DNA from: Spirochaetaceae bacterium
GTDB taxonomy: Bacteria > Spirochaetota > Spirochaetia > Treponematales > Breznakiellaceae
Assembly: GCA_031290205.1 (NCBI GenBank)
Contig: JAITNZ010000251.1
Location: 1 to 10,799 of the forward strand
Direction of reading: 5' to 3'
DNA length: 10,799 nucleotides
Position 1 is the first letter of the stretch, and each line of letters starts with the position of its first letter. Below, in pieces: positions 5,473 through 10,799 of this stretch. Below the pieces are notes generated by a model, which saw only the letters and a list, made by a program, of their open reading frames with translations, was not told the origin of the DNA and did not search any database. The position numbers and the translations under genes were made by a program.

Positions 5473-6502
5473 GAAAACGCACCCCCCCTTCCTTCGCAGA
5501 ATCTTCTGAAAAGGGCTTATCAAGCCGCTTAAAGCCCGCTCCGGTAACGTTTACGATATTGACCAGATGGGGGAGAATTTCAATATCAAGAAAGGTGTCA
5601 AAAAAAACCTCGCCGTCAAGGTTGACGGAAAGCGGCTTTGTTGAGCGGATAGAGACTTGTTTTATCCGCCGAAAAATAAAGTGTTTTGAAAGCAGTCGCC
5701 AGCCTCCGCTGACAAATTTAGCAAGGCTGGCAAAGGCGGCAAAAATATGCATCTTTTTGGTTATCAGCATATCCATAAGCCCATCGTCCGGCACGGCGGA
5801 GGAAACTGCCGAAAGTCCGTCTCCATAATAGGGGGCGTTCGCAATATTGATGCCGAGGTAGCTGCCACTGACATTTTCCCCGTCCGCAAAAATCCCGTAT
5901 TCTTGACCAATGACGCGCTTTTCAAACTGAGCAAGGATTGCGCCTATTAAAAAAAACACGCGGTTAAAGAACGGAAAGCTCCGTCGTAAGCGCTTAAAGC
6001 GCTTGAATAAGGGGATAATTTTGATGGCGGCGACGGATTCAACGCCGACAGAACAAAAGTTGAGGGCGTATTTCCCGTTGCATTTGATAACGTCAACCGG
6101 AATCGTCGAAGCGCTCGTCTGAGCCGTAAGATTGCGGAACTCGAGGTAATGCTCTGGTCCAAAGGCGCGCACAAAATCGCTACCCGTGCCGTAGGGTATT
6201 ATCGCCAATTCTACGTTAGACATTCCAACTATGCCGTTAAGGCAGTCAAAAGCCATCCCGTCGCCGCCGACCGCATAGACGCGCACCCGCGTATCGGCGG
6301 CGAGATTCTTAAAATACCGCCTGATGGCAACAATCGCATTGCGGGGGTAGCGGGAAATGTGAATCGTGTATTTCTCCTCTTTGCCCACGAAATAGGCTTT
6401 TATTTCCGCCGTAATCGCGTCCATGCTTTCCCGTACGCCCCGCAGGTTTGTCCCGAATGATTGCGGATTAATGACGAAAAGATGCTCCATGCCTTCGCTC
6501 AC
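5465..6502 (-). CDS. Diacylglycerol kinase / lipid kinase-like protein (DAGK catalytic domain)
   Basis: This 345-residue protein fits the family length. In order it has a probable nucleotide-fold opening (LFVINPQSFG, 8-17), GGDG (79-82), GTGSDFVRAF (105-114), VDVIKCNGKYALNFCSVG (136-153), DDGLMDM (239-245) and NLDGE (294-298). This is the DgkB/YegS/LCB5 pattern, enzymes that phosphorylate diacylglycerol or related lipids using ATP. The family's usual GGDGTLNEV is here GGDGMAFDC and GTGNDFAR is GTGSDFVR, so substrate or activity may differ. DDGLMD and DGE, part of the metal and acidic site, are intact. The start is GTG at 6500-6502, overlapping the HK2 stop as GTGA, with GGAGG (6510-6514) seven bases upstream. 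It lies between two hybrid kinases in one coupled operon, so its activity is probably tied to the phosphorelay (inference). There is no signal peptide; it is likely cytosolic and membrane-associated. Confidence 0.9.
   Translation of the reverse strand: MSEGMEHLFVINPQSFGTNLRGVRESMDAITAEIKAYFVGKEEKYTIHISRYPRNAIVAIRRYFKNLAADTRVRVYAVGGDGMAFDCLNGIVGMSNVELAIIPYGTGSDFVRAFGPEHYLEFRNLTAQTSASTIPVDVIKCNGKYALNFCSVGVESVAAIKIIPLFKRFKRLRRSFPFFNRVFFLIGAILAQFEKRVIGQEYGIFADGENVSGSYLGINIANAPYYGDGLSAVSSAVPDDGLMDMLITKKMHIFAAFASLAKFVSGGWRLLSKHFIFRRIKQVSIRSTKPLSVNLDGEVFFDTFLDIEILPHLVNIVNVTGAGFKRLDKPFSEDSAKEGGVRFHE
5482..5494 (-). promoter_or_regulatory. HK1 ribosome site containing a G7 run
   Basis: The minus strand reads AAGGAAGGGGGGG nine bases before the HK1 ATG. 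This lies inside the last codons of the DAGK-like gene. The seven-G run (5482-5488) is therefore both DAGK coding sequence and HK1 ribosome site. Adding or losing one G would change the DAGK C-terminus and the HK1 spacing together. Confidence 0.6.
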
Positions 6503-8892
6503 AGGGTATCCTCCATCGTGTGTAATAATTTTGCCGCTTCGTCATACTCGTAATCTTCTATTAAATCATGTATCATGCCGATACTCGCGTGATTCGAGGC
6601 TTGCGCCAATTCCGCAAAGATGCTTTTGATGAGCGCCGACTTGGACGCCTCACAAGCTGAAATGAGGGCGGCAATTTTTTCCCGCACAAGCGGCAATTCA
6701 GCAACGGGGGGGGGCGCGGCGCCCACTGCGGCGGGCGGCGGCGCTTCATCTTTTTGGAAATCGGCAAGTTTGGCGCTAAATTCCTCCATCGCCGCGATAA
6801 AAGGCGCCGCTTGGGTTTCGCACACGGCAAAACGCCCCTCTTTGGCGGCAAATTCCAGCTCTTTTCCTTGGCATGAGAGCGCTTTATGCCCAATGGTGGC
6901 AAAAATCCCTTTTAATGCATGGGCGCGGATGCCGAAGTTTTTCCAATCCTTGCGGGCGCATTCTTCCGCCAGTTTCGCCCATTCCTTGGGGATCGCTTTA
7001 CACGCCGTTTTCAAGGTGCGGATATACATGGCGGGATCGTTGCCGTTATTCTTCAGCCCTTCCTCAATATTCATGCCGCCGGCTGCCGCCATTGCCGCCA
7101 GTTCCATCAAGGCGGATCTGTCAGCCGACTGAGCTTCCGCCTCCGCCGATTTTTCTTCGAAAACCAATTTTTCATGCGGCAAAAACTGAAAGAGCGCATC
7201 GTTGAACTGTTCCGCCACGATGGGTTTCGATATAAAGCCGTCCATGCCGTTTTCCATGAAAAACTCCCGTGCGCCGGAAATCGCGTTGGCGCTAAGCGCG
7301 ATAATCGGTGTCCGCAGCCGTTCCGGCTGTTCCGCTTCCCATGCGCGGATACGGCTGGTTGCCTCGACGCCGTCCACCTCCGGCATCATGTGGTCCATCA
7401 GTATGAGGTCGTAACGCTTCCCCGCGCCGTGCTCGGTAACCAGCCGCACAGCCTCTTCCCCGCCCGTCGCGGTATCGGCGTTTATCCCATGCCGCACCAG
7501 AAAACCCAACGCCACCGTGAGGTTGAACGATATGTCATCGACCACGAGGATTTTAATGTCCGCCCCCGCCTTCGCCCTGACAAATTGCGACCTGCTCTTT
7601 TCCTGTTCCACTTGCTCCGGATCGCCTACAATCAGCGGGATATGTATCGTAAAAACCGAGCCTTTGCCATACACGCTTTCCAGCTCAACAAAGCCGCCCA
7701 TCAGGTCAAGCAACTGCTTCGTGATAGCCAGCCCCAGCCCTGTCCCCGTTACGCTGCGGTTCTTCCGAGTATCAAGCTGTTCAAACGAACCGAAGAGTTT
7801 CGATTTATCCTCAGCCTTAATGCCAATCCCGGAATCTTCCACAGTAGCAACCAGATACTCATGCTCCCCCCGCATCCCCCGTGTTAAAGCGAAGGTTACA
7901 TGCCCCCCCCGCGTATATTTGATGGCATTATTCACGACATTCGTAAAAATCTGCCTGATGCGGATTTCATCACCATAGATAACAGGCGGAATGTCTTTGT
8001 CGCAGGAAACCCGGAACTCAAGGCTCTTCCCTGCGGCAATAAAACCGCAGAGCGAAGCGACATTATCAAAGAGCGATACGATGTTGAAGTGCACGGGTAC
8101 CAGTTCCAGTTTCCCCGCCTCAATCTTTGAAAAATCCAGAATATCGTTGATAATTTCGAGCAGCGCCTTGGACATTTTTTTGATGTCCTCGAAATACCCC
8201 CGTTGAACCGAGTCGAAGTTATCGGTGCGCATGAGGTCGCTCATCCCCAAAATCGCGTTCATCGGCGTGCGTATCTCGTGGCTCATCGTCGCTAAAAATT
8301 CCGATTTCGCCGTATTCGCCTGCTCCGCCGCCTCTTTCGTGCGTAGCACATCCTCAATATCGTGGAGAATCAGCATAGCCCCCTCCACCGCCCCGTCGTT
8401 ATTCACCATAGGCGCAAAGTGCAGCGAATAGCGCCAGGTAACCCCCTTCCCGCCTATATCAATGGGCTCTTGCCAGACAACCGATTTTTTGCGCTCGATA
8501 GCGGCATGAAAAAGCCGCGACGCCCGCTTGGTCCATTCAAGCGTCGTAAATTCAGCCAGCACATCCCAGTAATGGCGCCCTTTAATCAGATTGAAATTCT
8601 CAAAACCGGCATCTTCTAAAAATTTGTTGGTGCAATAGGTAAACCTGCCCTCTTTGTCCAAAAATATGATGATATCCTGGCTGTTTTCCAGTAGCAGGCT
8701 CATGTGCTTTTCAAGCTGAAGCTGCTCCACCGTCCGCAATGCATTCATATCATGCGACATCTGAACAATATCATTGTTGCGCTCCACCGTCTCCTGCAAG
8801 CGCCGCAACTGGCGCGTGAGTTTGGTGTTTTCTTTTCGTAGCAGCTCCAGCTCGGAAAGCTCAGTGTCCATGGTTCCCAGCCCCGCGTTCAT
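6499..8892 (-). CDS. Cytosolic PAS hybrid sensor histidine kinase with receiver and Hpt domains (HK2)
   Basis: This is a 797-residue protein with no membrane segments. A heptad-like coiled coil covers residues ~10-50 (ELELLRKENTKLTRQL), then a PAS domain (~65-185: SQDIIIFLDKEGRFTYCTNK ... MLILHDIED). HisKA follows with H205 in MSHEIRTPMNAIL. The ATPase has N322 (NNAIKY), D353 (DSGIG) and GTGLGL (383-388). The receiver (~446-565) has D452-D453, D500 (LMDHMMPE) and K556. The Hpt (~615-715) has H658 (RAHALKG). A proline/alanine linker carrying a C9 run leads to the ~65-residue tail. The start at 8890-8892 is chosen because it overlaps the FIST stop as ATGA. No strong ribosome site is visible, which fits translational coupling to FIST; a TTG nine bases upstream and an internal ATG at MDTEL are alternatives. 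FIST is the obvious candidate input partner (inference). Confidence 0.94.
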   Translation of the reverse strand: MNAGLGTMDTELSELELLRKENTKLTRQLRRLQETVERNNDIVQMSHDMNALRTVEQLQLEKHMSLLLENSQDIIIFLDKEGRFTYCTNKFLEDAGFENFNLIKGRHYWDVLAEFTTLEWTKRASRLFHAAIERKKSVVWQEPIDIGGKGVTWRYSLHFAPMVNNDGAVEGAMLILHDIEDVLRTKEAAEQANTAKSEFLATMSHEIRTPMNAILGMSDLMRTDNFDSVQRGYFEDIKKMSKALLEIINDILDFSKIEAGKLELVPVHFNIVSLFDNVASLCGFIAAGKSLEFRVSCDKDIPPVIYGDEIRIRQIFTNVVNNAIKYTRGGHVTFALTRGMRGEHEYLVATVEDSGIGIKAEDKSKLFGSFEQLDTRKNRSVTGTGLGLAITKQLLDLMGGFVELESVYGKGSVFTIHIPLIVGDPEQVEQEKSRSQFVRAKAGADIKILVVDDISFNLTVALGFLVRHGINADTATGGEEAVRLVTEHGAGKRYDLILMDHMMPEVDGVEATSRIRAWEAEQPERLRTPIIALSANAISGAREFFMENGMDGFISKPIVAEQFNDALFQFLPHEKLVFEEKSAEAEAQSADRSALMELAAMAAAGGMNIEEGLKNNGNDPAMYIRTLKTACKAIPKEWAKLAEECARKDWKNFGIRAHALKGIFATIGHKALSCQGKELEFAAKEGRFAVCETQAAPFIAAMEEFSAKLADFQKDEAPPPAAVGAAPPPVAELPLVREKIAALISACEASKSALIKSIFAELAQASNHASIGMIHDLIEDYEYDEAAKLLHTMEDTL
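6510..6514 (-). promoter_or_regulatory. Ribosome site that fixes the GTG start of the DAGK-like gene
   Basis: GGAGG on the minus strand lies seven bases before GTG (6500-6502) and within the last HK2 codons (MEDTL). This spacing favours the GTG over the ATG four codons later. Confidence 0.8.
6706..6714. repeat. Nine-base G/C homopolymer inside HK2
   Basis: Nine G on the plus strand, read as CCC codons for PPP in the Ala/Pro linker between the Hpt domain and the C-terminal tail of HK2. It is currently in frame. Slippage by one base would frameshift HK2 after the Hpt and would also remove the normal stop that overlaps the DAGK start. Confidence 0.9.
7903..7910. repeat. Eight-base C/G homopolymer in the HK2 ATPase domain
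   Basis: Eight C on the plus strand, read as RGGH after NNAIKYT in the ATPase domain. The equivalent place in HK1 (near 4155) codes for RGGY with a shorter interrupted run. A one-base slip would truncate HK2 before the G-box. Confidence 0.85.
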
Positions 8893-10055
8893 AGCACACA
8901 AAGAATAAAAGAATAATTATGAAAACGATTTACCGGCTTCCCCTGTTCGTCAAGCAGCGGGCATATCTCGCCGCCGGCGTAGCACAACTGATAGGGGTAT
9001 CTATCGCCTATCAGCTCGAAGACCTTTTTCATTTCATCATCCGCATTCTGACCGAGCATCAATTTCCGTGAAAGACAGGGATACATCAGTATCCCGTTCA
9101 CCTCGCCGGCGCCGGAGATTTTTTGAATTGTCGTCTCCGTGCTTTCCAAAACACCATGGTAATTTAACGAGCCGACAGAGAGCAGCGCGTTTACCGGCAC
9201 ATCCCCCCCGCAGACAAGATAGCCTTCGGGAGTAATGCCGTAAATACCTAGCACAACCGGATCCGTCCCGTCATTGTAATTGAGCATGAGGGCAATAACC
9301 CCGCCGACTTCCATGCTCTTGCGGGTAATCCCCAGCGTTTCCATATAGGACACCGGACTCATCCCGTTCAGCTCCTTGAGGAGCGTCCCCTCCGAATTGG
9401 TGATAACGGCGGTCTGCCTCGTAATATTCACTTCAGGAATCGCGGTAACGTAAAAACGCGGATTCACCTTCCCGAACATCAGTATCATCGCCGCCGTGTC
9501 AATGGCGGCTTCCCCGTTCCTCAAAACCCGGCTTTCAGAACAATTCAGCGTATGGTCGCAAGAGAATGTCCCGAACAGCGGCTTCCCCCCGACAACCGTG
9601 TTGAAGCTGTTGAAAATCACGCTGCCCGCTATCGCATGCTCCCCCATGCTGAACATCAGCGGCGCATACGCCAGAATAAAATCCGGCTCGCGACCCTGCC
9701 GCGCCGCGTTATAGGCGGTACTCAACGGCGCAATAATTTTGTTATGGCTGAGCGGCTCGCTCATGGCAGTGGCAAAGCTGGTGTCATCGCTGGTCAACAC
9801 CGCAAGGCTAAGCAGCTCGCGCCCGTATTTGCCACAAGCGGAATTGCCCGTCGTCGTGCAGCCCACCACATCGAAGGGTAGCCGTTCACAGAGCGCCGCC
9901 ACAACGCCGGTGACGATACATTCCGAGAAACAAGCAATAATCCCCACCGCATTCTTCAAAAGCCGCTTGTCCAAATCAAGCTGCCCCAAAATATCCGCCA
10001 CCGCATCATCCGGATCGTCAATTTCGGTCGTACACGCGTTAAGCATCGTAATCAT
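8889..10055 (-). CDS. FIST-domain sensory protein (FIST_N plus FIST_C)
   Basis: This is a 388-residue protein. The N-terminal half (to about residue 210) carries VGCTTTGNSACGKYG at 64-78 and an alternating sheet/helix pattern with internal glycines. The C-terminal half ends with YAGGEICP (359-366) and NRFHNYSFILCVL (376-388), the typical end of the FIST_C domain. FIST proteins are proposed intracellular sensors of small ligands, perhaps amino acids, and are often fused or adjacent to kinases, methyl-accepting proteins or cyclases. There are no membrane segments. The start ATG (10053-10055) has an excellent GGAGGAG ribosome site five bases upstream. Its TGA overlaps the HK2 start as ATGA, so the two are translated together and FIST is the likely signal input for HK2. 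It is the first gene of the tightly coupled block, although RR2 lies 91 bases upstream on the same strand. Confidence 0.9.
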   Translation of the reverse strand: MITMLNACTTEIDDPDDAVADILGQLDLDKRLLKNAVGIIACFSECIVTGVVAALCERLPFDVVGCTTTGNSACGKYGRELLSLAVLTSDDTSFATAMSEPLSHNKIIAPLSTAYNAARQGREPDFILAYAPLMFSMGEHAIAGSVIFNSFNTVVGGKPLFGTFSCDHTLNCSESRVLRNGEAAIDTAAMILMFGKVNPRFYVTAIPEVNITRQTAVITNSEGTLLKELNGMSPVSYMETLGITRKSMEVGGVIALMLNYNDGTDPVVLGIYGITPEGYLVCGGDVPVNALLSVGSLNYHGVLESTETTIQKISGAGEVNGILMYPCLSRKLMLGQNADDEMKKVFELIGDRYPYQLCYAGGEICPLLDEQGKPVNRFHNYSFILCVL

Positions 10056-10060
10056 TTTTT

Positions 10061-10067
10061 CTCCTCC
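10061..10067 (-). promoter_or_regulatory. Strong ribosome site of the FIST gene
   Basis: GGAGGAG lies five bases before ATG 10053-10055. It is the strongest initiation signal in the FIST-HK2-DAGK-HK1 block, consistent with FIST setting translation of the coupled genes. Confidence 0.85.
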
Positions 10068-10085
10068 GCTTGATATTGAATGAAC

Positions 10086-10110
10086 AAATCGCCCTTCTCT
10101 TACTAAGGGC
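10086..10110. repeat. Copy B of the 25-bp dispersed sequence, with hairpin
   Basis: Matches 1703-1727 at 21 of 25 positions. Within it GCCCTT (10091-10096) and AAGGGC (10105-10110) form a perfect 6-bp stem with an 8-base loop. It lies between RR2 and FIST. No T-run follows on the minus strand, so it is more likely an mRNA stem or repeat element than a terminator. Confidence 0.5.
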
Positions 10111-10146
10111 AGCTATAAAAGCGTCCGTTACGCAATAAAATCCGCT

Positions 10147-10572
10147 TCATTGCCCCAGCACTTCCTCTACTTTTTTTAGTAGAGAGACCACTTGGAGGGG
10201 TTTGATGAGATAACCATCGGCGCCCAGTTTGAGTGCTTGTTGCACTATTTCGGGTTCGGAGTGCGAGGTAATAAAGATAACACGGGTATATTTTGTGCTA
10301 ATGTTTTTCCTCGCTTGTTCAAGAAACTCAATGCCGCTCATACCCGGCATCTCTATATCAAGAAGCATCAGGTCAACAGTGTCCTTGTTAAGAACACCAA
10401 ATGCCGCAGCCGTTGTTTTTACCAGACGTAAATCATACTTATGACTAAGTACATCTTCAATGAAAGAAAGCACAAAAGGAGTGTCATCCAGCGCCAAAAT
10501 AATGGGCGGTTGATTTAAGGGAAACCTTCTCCCATCAGGGGACAATTCCGGGTTTTTTTGCTCATCACTCAT
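10147..10572 (-). CDS. Stand-alone response regulator receiver protein (RR2)
   Basis: This 141-residue protein is a single CheY-like receiver, a close duplicate of RR1. It has D29-D30 (ALDDTP), phosphoacceptor D72 (LLDIEMPG), T102 (FITSH) and K124 (LIKPL); the receiver domains differ at only a handful of positions. The N-terminal ~20 residues differ from RR1, so that part may set partner choice or simply be free to drift. The ATG at 10570-10572 is chosen because GGAGG (10580-10584) lies seven bases upstream and because it overlaps the stop of a kinase-tail remnant as ATGA. An upstream in-frame ATG (10591-10593) would put that ribosome site inside the coding sequence. It ends 91 bases before FIST and is probably co-transcribed, since no promoter is obvious in the gap. 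There is no output domain. Confidence 0.93.
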   Translation of the reverse strand: MSDEQKNPELSPDGRRFPLNQPPIILALDDTPFVLSFIEDVLSHKYDLRLVKTTAAAFGVLNKDTVDLMLLDIEMPGMSGIEFLEQARKNISTKYTRVIFITSHSEPEIVQQALKLGADGYLIKPLQVVSLLKKVEEVLGQ

Positions 10573-10657
10573 AGACATTCCTCCACCGAACATAAGCCTC
10601 TTGCCATTTCGTCATAATTATCATCTTGCATTAAATCATAGATAATTTCAATACCTG
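10569..10657 (-). pseudogene. Remnant of a third hybrid-kinase C-terminal tail
   Basis: On the minus strand the frame reads GIEIIYDLMQDDNYDEMARGL and ends in TGA at 10569-10571, overlapping the RR2 ATG as ATGA. It lines up with the last ~28 residues of HK1 (SIEKIRDLIDDYDYDEAAKLL) and HK2 (SIGMIHDLIEDYEYDEAAKLL). Upstream of about 10657 the similarity fades, so only the extreme 3' end is clear; the rest is lost or diverged. It is more diverged than the fragment before RR1, suggesting an older event or the real end of a different kinase gene interrupted nearby. Confidence 0.65.
10580..10584 (-). promoter_or_regulatory. Ribosome site that fixes the RR2 start
   Basis: GGAGG on the minus strand is seven bases from ATG 10570-10572 but only one base from ATG 10576-10578. 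This selects the MSDEQ start, which RR1 also has. Confidence 0.8.
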
Positions 10658-10700
10658 CAGCAACTCCCGCACTTGAGCTGCCAGCAGTTCCGAATTCAAC

Positions 10701-10727
10701 CACGAACCTCACGAACAACACGAACGG
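10701..10727. repeat. Three tandem 9-bp CACGAAC repeats at the right edge
   Basis: CACGAAC plus two variable bases occurs three times in a row (10701-10709, 10710-10718, 10719-10727). The inverted form GTTCGTG recurs at 10793-10799, the window edge, and at 2740-2746 downstream of HK1. No gene is visible from 10658 to the edge. Confidence 0.7.
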
Positions 10728-10799
10728 AAGACGAAATGAATATGAATAATGGTGGTAAACAAGGCAGAAATCAGGTGAATTATGCGCAATTTGTTCGTG

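Noticed and set aside
5473..5523. Upstream TTG start adding 17 residues (MISPFQKIL) to HK1
   Set aside because: Would overlap the DAGK gene by 59 bases; the ATG at 5470-5472 has a ribosome site and a short overlap like the other junctions.
6919..7887. 322-codon open frame on the plus strand, antisense to HK2
   Set aside because: Lies wholly opposite a well-supported kinase with all catalytic motifs; its translation shows no recognisable domain and a similar shadow occurs opposite the same region of HK1.
8893..8901. TTG start adding three residues to HK2
   Set aside because: The ATG at 8890-8892 gives the same ATGA overlap seen at both receiver starts.
10573..10593. Upstream ATG starts adding up to seven residues to RR2
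   Set aside because: They place GGAGG inside the coding region or one base from the start; RR1 supports the MSDEQ start.

Overview
The window is best explained as a piece of a spirochaete chromosome, most likely a gut-type Treponema (about 50% GC by eye). The reasons are a FIST protein beside Hpt-containing hybrid kinases, an Rpn-type nuclease with AKGM repeats, and an MmeI-type methyltransferase. This assignment is inference from gene content; no rRNA or other marker gene is present. Every gene I support is on the minus strand, so transcription runs from high to low coordinates.

Layout in transcription order (right to left). 10799-10573: edge region with a short tandem CACGAAC repeat and the last ~28 codons of a decayed hybrid-kinase tail, whose stop overlaps the next gene. 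10572-10147: stand-alone receiver protein RR2. 10055-8889: FIST-domain sensor. 8892-6499: hybrid kinase HK2 (coiled coil, PAS, HisKA, HATPase, REC, Hpt, C-terminal tail). 6502-5465: diacylglycerol-kinase-like (DAGK-like) protein. 5472-2767: hybrid kinase HK1 (six membrane segments, PAS-like, HisKA, HATPase, REC, Hpt, tail). The four genes FIST, HK2, DAGK and HK1 overlap by 4 to 8 bases (ATGA/GTGA/ATGAATGA), so they form one translationally coupled operon. After a gap with a possible hairpin and a clear promoter comes an Rpn-family nuclease (2628-1771) with internal 12-bp repeats. Then follow a broken DAGK copy (1616-1092) fused directly to the last ~110 codons of a broken HK1 copy (1091-758), and a second stand-alone receiver RR1 (761-318). 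A new transcription unit, an MmeI-like restriction-modification protein with an apparently leaderless GTG start, begins at 200 and runs off the left edge.

How it fits together. FIST domains are known or proposed sensory domains, often encoded next to signalling proteins. HK2 and HK1 each carry the full His-Asp-His relay, and RR1/RR2 are bare receivers that could accept phosphate from the Hpt domains. A DAGK-like protein translated between two hybrid kinases is the unusual element, suggesting a link between phosphorelay and lipid or other NTP-dependent chemistry. The broken copies preserve the order DAGK-HK-RR, and the right edge preserves HK-RR. The window is therefore the debris and survivors of repeated segmental duplication of a FIST/HK/DAGK/HK/RR cassette, with the Rpn gene lying between the intact and decayed copies.
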